From NCBI GenBank assembly GCA_948146395.1, contig OX411551.1, positions 63,569,346 to 63,633,345 on the forward strand: a stretch of DNA of 64,000 nucleotides. The letters are read 5' to 3'. A program made the position numbers and the translations under genes. The notes under the pieces were generated by a model, which was not told where the DNA came from, searched no databases, and saw only the letters and a list, made by a program, of their open reading frames with translations. Positions 1-10,218 of this stretch are shown here, piece by piece. This stretch comes from Fragum whitleyi (lineage: Eukaryota; Mollusca; Bivalvia; Cardiida; Cardiidae). Every line of letters starts with the position of its first letter. Within the stretch, counting starts at the first letter, position 1.

Positions 1-2
1 TA

Positions 3-149
<147 letters not shown>

Positions 150-311
150 TAACTATTAACTTCAATTACAATATTCAGACCTTCAGATTGACAGTGGGCC
201 CGCGCCAATCCCGCATATTTTCAAAAGATGAAGCACGTTTTCAAGCAGTGATGCGCCAACCGGGCACACAATTTTTAATAAGTTCAGACCCAAATTACTA
301 AAAAAAAAATA

Positions 312-1194
312 CAGTCAATATTGCTTGAGCGACCACGTGTATTCAGCGACCTTTTCTGTTAAGCGACCACTTTGAGGTCCTCCCGTAGGCTTTTACTATA
401 AATTGTTGCTCTATTAAGCGACTATTGTCCAACGCGACTGGTCGCTGACATTTTTGGGTCAATTTCGTCTATTTGACAGTGTATTAAGCGACCATAAAAT
501 AATATCTCAATTCATAACCTGTCATAAACGTGTGAAAATCATTGATAAATACTAGCATGACAATACAAACTAATTAATTGTTGATAACCCTCTATTTTTC
601 ACACTTTCTCGCCGGAAGATAAAATGAAACTGTCAATAGAAATTCTGGATTGAAAGCTTTAAAGTACTCCAGTTTGATTTTCAGCGGCAATCTATAACAT
701 CTGTAATTTATATCATTTAATTTTTTCTCTTGAGTATTTATGTCATTTAAAAAGCTGCAAGTATGTTGAAAACATGTCAGAAACATTAGAATATTGTTAC
801 AACTGATTTGGATGATGAGTTGAATAATTACCAATTTCTCGTTCGATTAAGAAGTGAAACATAGATACAAATCAAACATGTATGTAAATGTAGGTCAAGT
901 CAACATTGAACATGTAAACAAATCAGTAGACTCGCGATCTTTTGTAGGTAATGCAAAAAATAAATGGCCTAGAGAGTTACAATTTGTTAATGATTGTGTG
1001 AGTAATATAACTTTCTCTCAGCTACAAAAACTATTGAAATATTTTTATGGAAAATGATGGGGATGGGGGTGGGGGGTCTTCGAGTTCCGAACTTCCGAGA
1101 ATTTGTATTTCAACGTTTTGTATTCAGTGACCATTTTATTAAGCGACCATTTTTATGATGTCCCTTGAGTGGTCGTTTAAGACAAGATTGACTG
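312..1194. mobile_element. Pogo/Tc1-like MITE with TA duplication
   Basis: The element begins CAGTCAATATTGCTTGAGCG and ends with the inverse of CAGTCAATCTTGTCTTAAAC. It is flanked by TA at 310-311 and 1195-1196. Copies of a GCGACCA-like word recur near both ends (for example 328, 348, 363, 487, 1143), as expected of subterminal transposase-binding repeats. It is 883 bp and has only short, unrecognised ORFs, so it is probably non-autonomous. The pogo/Tc1-mariner assignment is inferred from the TA target and CAGT ends. Confidence 0.7.
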
Positions 1195-1196
1195 TA

Positions 1197-1819
1197 CTTG
1201 CTTTTACTGTCTCCAAAGGCAGACCCTTCCTTGTTTCTATTTTTAGGCAGTAATTCCGTTCCTCCGATCAACCAATTGCATAACAAATTCAATTAGTAAC
1301 TAAATTGTCGGTAATTCTCGGAAGCTCTATGAGCACGTTCGCAGGTCGAGTTTGACCGATAATGATTGATTGTTAGCGGTACCAAGCTTTGTACTATTCC
1401 TGTTTAGCTACTCCATGACCAGCAGCGATAGGTATTGTTTACTTATGGCGACGTTTCTTCACTGGGCTTGATGTTGAAAAAATGGCTCAAACAAGCCGGT
1501 TTTTTTGCGCGTTTTTGTAAACACAAAGCAGCCAAGATGAAGAAGGAAAATAAATTATCAACGTTTTCTTACAATTATAATTCCAGAATCGTAGAGGTCA
1601 AACGATTTTTAATGAGTAAAATAGCTTGCCTAGCAGATGACTTATATCACCTCAATATTTCGTCACGGAATATTTACTTGCTCTTTCATAGCAGCTAATT
1701 TAACAGACTAGATACGTATCGTCGGCTTATCAAAACTGAATTTAGGAGTTTTTTTGCACCATCCATCAATCAAATTCTCAGTGAATAAATATAGTCCGTA
1801 ACATAAATAGCTGATTATT
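1197..1819. other. PRMT1 intron, nothing recognised
   Basis: AT-rich intronic sequence. An open frame of 87 codons at 1435-1698 (+) has no recognised domain and no flanking splice sites that would join it to the PRMT exons. Confidence 0.5.
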
Positions 1820-3150
1820 AGTCCCCCACCGGTTACCGGTTGGGGGACTATAGGTTTGCTCGATTCCGTCTGTCTGTCTGTCCGTCCGTCCGTCTGTCCG
1901 TCACGCTTTTGTCCGGGCTTTATCTTCTAAACCATATGTGCTAGCAACTTCAAACTTGGTACACTTATAGATCTCATTGAGGAGGAGTGTCATGTTCAAG
2001 AACCGTTACTCTGCCACGCCCACTTTTTGAGTTATTGCCCTTTGTTGTTTTTACACTTACATTCTTGTCCGGAACATATCTCCTAAACCATATGTGCTAG
2101 CAACTTCAAACTTGGTACACTTAAAGATCTCATTGAGGAGGAGTGTCATGTTCAAGAACCGTTACTCTGCCACGCCCACTTTTTGATTTATTGCCCTTTG
2201 TTGTTTTTACCCTTACATTCTTGTCCGGAACATATCTCCTAAACTATGTGTGCTAGCAACTTCAAACTTTGTACACTTATAGATCTCATTGAGGAGAAGT
2301 GTCATGTTCAAGAACCGTTACTCTGCCACGCCCACTTTTGAGTTATTGCCCTTTGTTGTTTTTACCCTTACATTCTTGTCAGGAACATATCTCCTAAACA
2401 ATGTGTGCTAGCAACTTCAAACTTGGTACACTTATAGATCTCATTGAGGAGAAGTGTCATGTTCAAGAACCGTAACTCTGCCACCCCAACTTTTTGAGTT
2501 ATTACCCTTTGTTGTTTTTACCCTTACATTCTTGTCCGGATCATATCTCCTAAACTATAAGTGCTAGCAACTTCAAACTTTGTACACTTATAGATCTCAT
2601 TGAGGAGAAGTGTCATGTTCAAGAACCGTTACTCAGCCACACCCACTTTTCGAGTTATTGCCCTTTGTTGTCTTTAGCCTTACATTCTTGTCCGGATCAT
2701 ATCTCCTAAACTATAACTGCTAGCAACTTCAAACTTTGTACACATATAGCTTTAATTGAGGACAAGTTTCATGTACAAGAACTGTTATTCTGCCAGGCCC
2801 ACTTTTTGAGTAATTGCTCTTTGTTGTTTTTACCCTTATATTTATGTCCGGATCATATCTCCTAAACCATAAGTGCTAGCAACTTCAAACTTTGTACACT
2901 GATAGATCTTATCGAGGACAAGTGTCATGTACAAGAACTGTTACCCTGCCACGCCAACTTTTTGAGTTATTGCCCTTTGTTGTTTTTAGTCTTACATTCT
3001 TGTCTGGATCATATCTCCTAAACTATAAGTGCTAGCAACTTTAAACTTTTACAGTTATAGATCTAGTAAGTAGGAGATATATTATAAGAGAGGATTTTTG
3101 GTTATCCGGTGGGGGACTCCTGTATTGCATCGCAATACGACATGCACTTG
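1820..3150. mobile_element. Tandem-core non-autonomous element, family D
   Basis: It opens with a near-perfect 30-bp palindrome (agtcccccaccgg and its inverse, 1820-1849), followed by a GTCY microsatellite at about 1867-1905. About eight tandem units of about 156 bp follow, each holding the words TTGTCCGGA, CTAGCAACTTCAAACTT and GAGTTATTGCCCTTTGTTG. The right end repeats ccggtgggggact and has a second small hairpin (tattgcatcgcaata, about 3122-3136). Hairpin ends, a microsatellite and a tandem core match non-autonomous elements known from bivalves. The class (Helentron-related or other) is inference. Confidence 0.75.
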
Positions 3151-3970
3151 TTTTATTTGTAATTGATTATCCAAATAAAAAATCAACAGTAATTAAAAAA
3201 AGAAAACATTCTAAAATTTGGGGTTGAAGTATGAAAAGGCCAGCAAATATTTATCCTCTTAAACAGCACAGAAAGAAATTAATTTAGTTATACAGGAACA
3301 TAATTATATAGTTATCATCCATTTTTCTCCAGGTGCAAATTTAACCGTTTCAATATAGTATTTAAACTGTGGCCCACTGTTTTAGAAAATGACCCCTCAA
3401 AATCATGCTTGATGGGTCATGTGGCCCACTGACCTGAAAAACAATCTGAAGCTCTGAAAATTAATGAAGTGATAGTACTCTTATGGGCCAGCAGAAGTCA
3501 AACAAACATGGTTTACAATTTGATAGTTTTATCAAGAAAATCAAACAAAAAAAACTTAAAGACAAAATAATAGCTACTTATTTCTGTTAACAATCCAAAG
3601 TTTTGTCCTTATGCAGATATCCTTTCCAAAATGTTTACAATAATCCCAAAGTATTAAGTGTTTAATAATCTAATCATGTACTAAAGTCACTACAAACAAA
3701 TTCTCTTGCATCCAAATATATCCCAGAATAGACATGTAACCAGCACCTTAGAAGTTTATCTCACAAGTTCCCTAGTTCTATCAATTTACATGGGCTTATA
3801 TAGAAAGTCAACTACTTCTAGAATATTCTACCATTTTCTTAAAGAATAATCTAGTTAATCAAGAAATAAAAATAAAAATATATGTCATACCTGAATTACA
3901 TAATATTGCATGTACTTATTAGACACTTTCGAAAATTAAAAGATTATATAACTTGATCAGTACATGTGTA
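3151..3970. other. PRMT1 intron, nothing recognised
   Basis: AT-rich intronic sequence with short A-tracts. No exon-like or repeat structure was recognised. Confidence 0.5.
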
Positions 3971-3975
3971 CCTGA

Positions 3976-4228
3976 TATGAAATGAGCCTGTGTGCGACAT
4001 TTCCAACAATTTCACATGTGCGCAAAGCAACGTCTCTGGCCAGCCTGTGCATCAGCACAGTCTGTCCAGATTCTTTGCTATGCAATATGTAGACAGATAA
4101 GGTCTTAACCCTTCTTTAGACGGACAGCTAGTATTCTAATTACATTTATCAGTTGTCTAACCTGCACAGTGTATATCCATCACACATTGACAAAATTGTT
4201 GGAAACATCACGCACAGGCTCAAATAAT
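3976..4228. mobile_element. Fold-back MITE, family eta
   Basis: The left end (GAGCCTGTGTG, then CATTTCCAACAATTT) is inverted at the right end (AAATTGTTGGAAACATC, then CACAGGCTC). A second copy of the same family lies at 21570-21825. Confidence 0.65.
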
Positions 4229-4230
4229 AT

Positions 4231-5137
4231 GACAGTATTCAACCAAGGGCTCATAACAGCACTGTAGTGAGATATAATAGGAATCAATTGTTCAGTGCTC
4301 TAGCCTCTGTGATAAGGTTTAGAAATTGTTAAAAAAGGCATTAAAACAAACAAATACTTCTTTATACATGTTTGTAATTGCATTGTGCAAAAAGTTGGTA
4401 TAGTAGTAAATGCTTTTAGGCATTTAAAATTTCTTGCATAGTACTTCCTGGGTTTCATGGTATGGTGATCAAATGAATAATTTGATTTTGATCTGATTAA
4501 GTATTGGAACATTTAAAATTGTCTTTATTAAAATCACTGTATCTGTAAACTGTATCCGTTAATCTGTAAACTATAGAAGATCACTGCTGTCAATAAAATT
4601 GTTACGTGCCAACGTAACAAGAACAAAGAAGCCAGCAACAAACTTTACAATTAACAATATTTTATGACAATAATAACAGAATTATTGACAAAATAAAATT
4701 AATACAAAAAACAACTTACAATACCTTGAATGTTTAATCCTATAGTTTTAATTTTCAGATCCATTTAAATAAAGTTCTTGGTCCACAAATAATAAGTCCA
4801 ATAATATCCAATTTAAAATTAAACACGCTTTTAAAAACACTTAACGAGAAATCCCCTTTTAGTTTAACACAGTACAAATACATGAAACCATTAGTCTAAA
4901 CCAAGTGAACTAAGAATGCTGTAGGAATCCCTTTATATAATACCATAGAACAATCAAGAATAGCATAGAACATTAAAAGACTCTAGAGTTTGAATCACTT
5001 TCTAAAAGTCCTTTCTAGAAAGATCTAAAATATTCTACATACACCTTATAGTCAAGGAATCGGAAATTTCCCAGACTAATTCTAAAAATAGACATGAGAA
5101 AAACCATTTATACATAACAAAAATATAAAATTAAAAG
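4231..5137. other. PRMT1 intron, nothing recognised
   Basis: AT-rich. The only structure seen is a short palindrome, tgttacgtgccaacgtaaca, at about 4600-4619. Confidence 0.45.
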
Positions 5138-5876
5138 GGATGGTAACGAGTAACAATTTTACAAGTCGAGTACTCAGTATTTCTGATCGAGTACTTTGAC
5201 AGTATAAACAACTTATAATTGTTGACTATTTGTTTCAAAAATGTTTATTTACGGTTATTACAGCATCTCTTCACTCTTAATTACAGTTGAAATGACCTTT
5301 GCTTTCTAATTTATTTGAAGAAACATAAAATGTTAGATATTGAAAACTGTAGTAGTGTGTCTTTCATAATATTTCCTGGCATTATTCATATTTTTTATAT
5401 ATCATCTTAGGTAAACCAAATTAAGAAAATACAGCACTGTTAAATTTAAGTAATCATGCAATATAGCATTTTGAAGTGATCTTTTTCAATCAACTGAAAA
5501 GAAAATCTTCCGTATGTCCAATCAAAAGTTTTAAACGCATCCACCCTTATCAGGATATCAAACATCCAAGGTACGAAACAATTATGACATTATAGACAGC
5601 GAGAACAATAACAATAATAGTTGGCACTTGATTGCAATTTGGAAAATTGTCGATGGATTAGACCAGGTGCTACATATAATATGTCCTTTAGCTTTGCATT
5701 ACGTTTAAATGAAATATCAGTGTTTTAAGAAAATATTTTATATCATGAATATGATAAGCATCTTAATGATTTTATTTGTCTTTCCAAATTCCAATTAATC
5801 AATTAGTAGAATTGATAATCAAAACTAGGATGTTCAATCGAGTACTTGATAAATCAAGTAATCATTTCCATCCCTA
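5138..5876. mobile_element. hAT-like fold-back element
   Basis: The ends are inverted: agggatggtaacgagt on the left and atcatttccatccct on the right. Inside both ends sits the word tcgagtac (5166-5173, 5189-5196, 5838-5845). I could not fix a clear 8-bp duplication, so the hAT assignment rests on the type of ends only. There is no coding capacity. Confidence 0.5.
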
Positions 5877-5890
5877 AAAATTATTAATTG

Positions 5891-6690
5891 ATCAGTTTGT
5901 ATACCATCTCTATAGGTAGGGCAACTTTAGTTCTCTTACCATTGCTTTCAGTTATAACTGTTTGTACAAACAAATTGAATGCTATATGATATTTTTGTCT
6001 GACACCAGTTTGTATACCATCTCAGTTGGAAGGGCAACTTTAGTTCTCTAACCATTGCTTTCAGTTATAACTGTTTGTACAAACAAATTGAATGCAATAT
6101 GATATTTTTGTCTGACACCAGTTTGTATACCATCTCAGTTGGAAGGGCAACTTTAGTTCTCTTACCATTTCTTTCAGTTATAACTGTTTGTACAAACAAA
6201 TTGAATGCAATATGATATTTTTGACTGACACCAGTTTGTATACCATCTCTATTGGTAGGGCAACTTTAGTTCTCTTACCATTGCTTTCAGTTATAACTGT
6301 TTGTACAAACAAATTGAATGCAATATGATATTTTTGACTGACACCAGTTTGTATACCATCTCTATTGGTAGGGCAACTTTAGTTCTCTTACCATTGCTTT
6401 CAGTTATAACTGTTTGTACAAACAAATTGAATGCAATATGATATTTTTGACTGACACCAGTTTGTATACCGTCTCTATAGGAAGGGCAACTTTAGTTCTC
6501 TTACCATTGCTTTCAGTTATTACTGTTTGTACAAACAAATTGAATGCAATATGATATTTTTGACTGACACCAGTTTGTATACCGTCTCTATAGGAAGGGC
6601 GACTTTAGTTCTCTTACCATTGCTTTCAGTTATAACTGTTTGTACAAACAAATTGAATGCAATATGATATTTTTGTCTGACACAAGTTTG
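5891..6690. repeat. Tandem array, 113-bp unit, about 7 copies
   Basis: The unit starts CAGTTTGTATACCATCTC and recurs at 6006, 6119, 6232, 6345, 6458 and 6571, exactly 113 bp apart, with a partial unit from about 5893. Each unit contains the palindrome tttgtacaaa. The copies differ at only a few positions, so the expansion is recent or homogenised. Confidence 0.9.
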
Positions 6691-6703
6691 AAAAATGTGT
6701 ATT

Positions 6704-6866
6704 AAAGGTAGTAGAACCGTAAAAATTCTACAATGTTTTGTAAGTAATGAACTTTAACAGTGTTAACCGAGGTTTCCTAATGATTTTCATTAGAAAACCT
6801 CAGTCTACATTGTGAAAGATCATTTGCCAGAAATGTTGCGGAACTATTACAGTTCCACTACCTTAA
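6704..6866. mobile_element. Fold-back MITE, family iota
   Basis: Inverted ends AAGGTAGTAGAACC and its complement surround a central hairpin (gaggtttcctaatgatttt and its inverse). Further copies lie at 25524-25694 and 59918-60083. The copy ends 67 bp before the last PRMT1 exon. Confidence 0.75.
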
Positions 6867-6933
6867 AGAGTTCACGGTTTAAATATAGTTAACACGTTTC
6901 TATTAATACTTCATGTTCCTTATATATTTTCAG

Positions 6934-7017
6934 AGGGATTTAGATTTTGAAGTAGAAGTAGACTTTGAAGGAGAATTGTGTAAAGCTTCTGAAGCCCTGA
7001 AGTACAAAATGCGCTAG
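6934..7017 (+). CDS. PRMT1: PRMT1-type arginine methyltransferase, last coding exon and stop
   Basis: The acceptor tatatattttcag ends at 6933. The exon reads RDLDFEVEVDFEGELC, then KASEALKYKMR, and stops at TAG 7015-7017. PRMT1 proteins end with the same plan: NNRDLDF, an acidic strand, GxLC, a variable turn and a terminal Y-(K/R)-MR. Joined to the exon at 19-143 it gives the expected NN-RDLDF junction in frame. This fixes the intron at about 6.8 kb, filled with mobile-element relics. The gene's 3' end faces the 3' end of the LIM gene that stops at 25750. Confidence 0.95.
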   Translation, partial: RDLDFEVEVDFEGELCKASEALKYKMR

Positions 7018-8477
7018 TACACAGACAAACAGTTGCAATGGAAATGGTTTGGACCCATATCTTTAGCAACACAAGAACCGGCTCGGTCATATTGGCCATG
7101 TTCGGAAATTTTGGATGATACCGTATCATCCAAACGAACAATTTTTATCTGTGGAGAGAAAGGCTTGTGTAAAAATTGAGCTAACTAGTTCTCTGTGATT
7201 ATATGACATAGAGTAGTTTTAAACCATGTTAAATGCCTTCTCTGTAACAGTTTGACCTTGCTTAGTGACGAAAATTTCAACAATTTTGAATTGAAATTTG
7301 GTCACATGAACAAATTTTGGTGCCAGAAATTTTGGAATGCTTTAACACGCAAATCAAGGAACAAATTTTTAAAATACAATATTTTGAAAGGCCTTTCTTA
7401 CTATTTTATATTTTGTTCAATGTAGACAAATATTGATCCAAGTTTCAAGGAACATATCAATTCTTTTCAACATAACTGTTTATCATAAAAGAAGGCATGA
7501 TAATTGCTGATAAGGGCAAATTGAGAGGTTCATGTAAAGCTATTGCAAATGCCAGTAAATATATTGGTACTTTCAATAATTTGCATTAACCCATCAAAAT
7601 GAAAAACAACCAAGTTTGAAAAGAAGTAATGTAGATAATGAAAGCTTTACTGTGGCTGCGTGAATTATATTTTGTACTTTGTGTAATTTTCAGATCAATC
7701 AGCAGCCTTTTGATTTAACCCGGTGTAAAGCCAAAATTAATGTACAATTAATACTTCTGAATAGATATTTTACTGAAGCAGAAAATACAACTTTAGATAG
7801 AAATTTATAAAGTAGCCTGTGTATAATATATATTTCCACTGATTTCAAGTGCTCAAAGGAGAGCATTTACTCAGTCTGACCAGGGTCTTCAAATTATGCT
7901 CTGTAGATGGTTAGGTCTTAACCCCTCTGTCTGCAGTCAGTGAATTCATGATTGGATTGTATATTCTCTAGCAGGCATAATGTTTGCTATCAAGCACACA
8001 TTGAATTGTTCAAAATATCAAACACCGGCCCAAATATCACATTGTTTTAATCAACAAGAATTCACTTGTATTTGGGCTGTTGTTGATAATGTAAAAAAAC
8101 TTCTGTGACATTGAATATTGGGACGTCAATATTGTTTCCAGAAAATAATCACTATTGATGAATATTGGGATTTACACAAAATGACAGTTTGATGTCTAAG
8201 TGCTGAAGGTCCTGCTTTTGCACTCTAAAGGCATTTGCGACCCTCTAGCACTGGGATATCAAATTGTCTTTACAATAAATGGAAACTGGCTTACTTACAA
8301 AACTCATGAAAGATGTCTACTTTATATTGAAAAATACATAAGTGCAAAACTTTTTAGGTATCTGTTATAATATAGTGAAGGGGTTATAGATAGCTAAAAA
8401 TTCTTGACCTATAGGAAAATATTAATGAAGATGAGGTCTTTGTCAACTGCTAATTTAGAAATATTTATTGTTGCCAT
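7018..8477 (+). other. Probable PRMT1 3' UTR and downstream sequence
   Basis: AT-rich and with no coding signal. If the AATAAA at 8274 is used, most of this stretch is 3' UTR. No other feature was recognised. Confidence 0.4.
8274..8279 (+). promoter_or_regulatory. Candidate poly(A) signal for the PRMT1-type gene
   Basis: This is the first AATAAA I find on the + strand after the stop at 7017. It would imply a 3' UTR of about 1.25 kb. In AT-rich DNA one hexamer is weak evidence, and variant signals closer to the stop are possible. Confidence 0.25.
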
Positions 8478-8479
8478 TA

Positions 8480-8535
8480 TTCCAAAACTCTAAATTACAG
8501 CTTAGATCAAGCTGTAGTTACGAGGTTTTAGAATA
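8480..8535. mobile_element. Small fold-back, family delta
   Basis: The core is agcttagatcaagct, followed by gtagttacgaggttttagaa. Sister copies at 32390-32450 and 46070-46132 show both arms more clearly. Confidence 0.5.
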
Positions 8536-8590
8536 ACATCCATGATATGTAGAACAAAGAATGTCAAACCTCCAATCAAGTAAAACCAGT

Positions 8591-8712
8591 CCTGTTTTCA
8601 GGATCACCAAACGGTGCAAACAGTTTTCCAGTTGTACCCAGCTTTGCACGCAAGTGCATGTGCAAAGCAGGGTACAATTGGAAAACTGTTTGCACTGTTT
8701 GGTGATCCTGAA
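8591..8712. mobile_element. Fold-back MITE, family gamma
   Basis: A near-perfect palindrome. Outer arms TTCAGGATCACCAAACGGTG / inverse enclose CAGTTTTCCAGTTGTACCC and an apex around gcacgcaagtgcatgtgc. Eight copies of the family lie in the window. Confidence 0.8.
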
Positions 8713-9283
8713 CCCATGGCAGTTTTCTTGCGCTTAACCCTCAATAGGTTTAATTGGCGTTTGATTTCAAAACATGATATTTTGATTTGCTTTATATAAA
8801 TCAGTTAAACAATATTATGTTTTAAACCATGACAGTACTGGCATTCTAAATTTGAGGTCAAAATACCACACATAGATACTGTTGAATTTGATAAATAAGG
8901 TTTAAGGTTTAAATATTTCATTTATAATACCCTTTGTTGTTGATATTTACTGAATTTAATCAATGGGATAAATTTTTTGCTGAGAAAAAATAACTCTAGA
9001 ATAAAATTCTCTCCATTTATTAGTACTACAATTTTAGGGGTCAATGAAACACTATTGTTAGTGTATTTACAATAGTAAGGCACTGACTCATCAATATCAA
9101 GTGTTTAAATTTCTTAAATTTTGAACATTTGAAGTAGTGTGTTGAAGTCAAACAATTGAAATCCTATTTCTGCATGACCCGGATAAAACTTAAAACTGAT
9201 TATCAAATGAAGAGTAAAACTATTGCAAGTACCTACATTCTGAAAGACAACAGTTTAACATTTACAATTACAGTATAATATTG

Positions 9284-9352
9284 ACGGCTCAGCGCAAAAC
9301 AGTTGTAACTGCCTATAAACATATAGGCAGTTACAACTGTTTCAGACTGAGC
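9284..9352. mobile_element. Palindromic mini-element alpha, copy 1
   Basis: GGCTCAGCGCAAAACAGTTG leads to the apex cctataaacatatagg and back through the complementary arm to CTGAGC. The stem is nearly complete over about 30 bp. Confidence 0.85.
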
Positions 9353-9855
9353 TTATAATTGGATAGCTATCAAATATTGTCCAATATTGTTCATGTCATG
9401 AACTTACTTCATATTCCAATAAATCTTACAATTCTTAGTTTGCTTTGTTTTTAAGCTCGGCTGTTTTCAGAGAATGTCCAAGGTATTGCTATAGTCTTGA
9501 CATCGTTGTTACATGTCATTTTTGTTGATATCTCTGGTTCTGACAGCAAATTGGAACTCAAGGTCACCATCAAAAGAGCAACCCGAACTATCAAGGGTGT
9601 GAATTCTAGATGCATTTTGTGCAAATAATACCACTTTTTCAACATGGACTTTCATCCACCATCCAGCAATCAACAACCTTAGGCAGTGCTCTTGTATGAA
9701 ATGTGAGGCGAGCTTGTAGTGAGCCTTGTCACTATGACAAGATTGTACAGTAAAAATATATTTGTATATATATATTGTATGCTGTAAAAATATAGCAAAA
9801 TAATTTGTCCAATGATCTAAATACTTTGACATGTGAAGAACTAGAAAGCCATGAA

Positions 9856-10140
9856 GCCGCCACCATAGCACAGTTGGTTAGGCATAAGACTTCCAATCTG
9901 GAAGTCGTGGGTTCGATCCCCGGTGGCGGCAAATATCCTTTCCGACATTTGTCTTTCACCAATGGGTAGATAATCGTAAACCTATGTGAAATAGCAGTCA
10001 GAGGATAGGAAAGGGTGTAATGGTAGTACAGGTGAAAGAAATACCAGGAATCCATTGTTAGGTGCTCCGCCGCAGCAATATAACTGCGAGATTGTTAAAA
10101 GCGGCGTTAAACCCATTCAAACAAACAAAAAAACAAACAA
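9856..10140 (+). mobile_element. Full-length tRNA-derived SINE
   Basis: The head (9856-9930) folds like a tRNA: perfect 7-bp acceptor stem (gccgcca / tggcggc), an A box (tagcacagttgg) and a B box (gggttcgatccc). The anticodon stem is imperfect. It runs into a body ending in a CAAACAAA-rich tail. The 12-bp duplication GAAAGCCATGAA is present at 9844-9855 and 10141-10152, which proves retroposition into element A. This copy supplies the reference for the truncated and inverted copies elsewhere in the window. Confidence 0.9.
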
Positions 10141-10218
10141 GAAAGCCATGAATGGCTTGAGTCACTCCACAGGCTTGAAATTCTTGTTATAGCAAATCAA
10201 AGTTTTGACTAGATTTTT

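Noticed and set aside
9856..9930. Functional tRNA gene
   Set aside because: The acceptor stem and boxes are good, but the anticodon stem is mismatched. The sequence continues into a SINE body with an A-rich tail and a 12-bp duplication.
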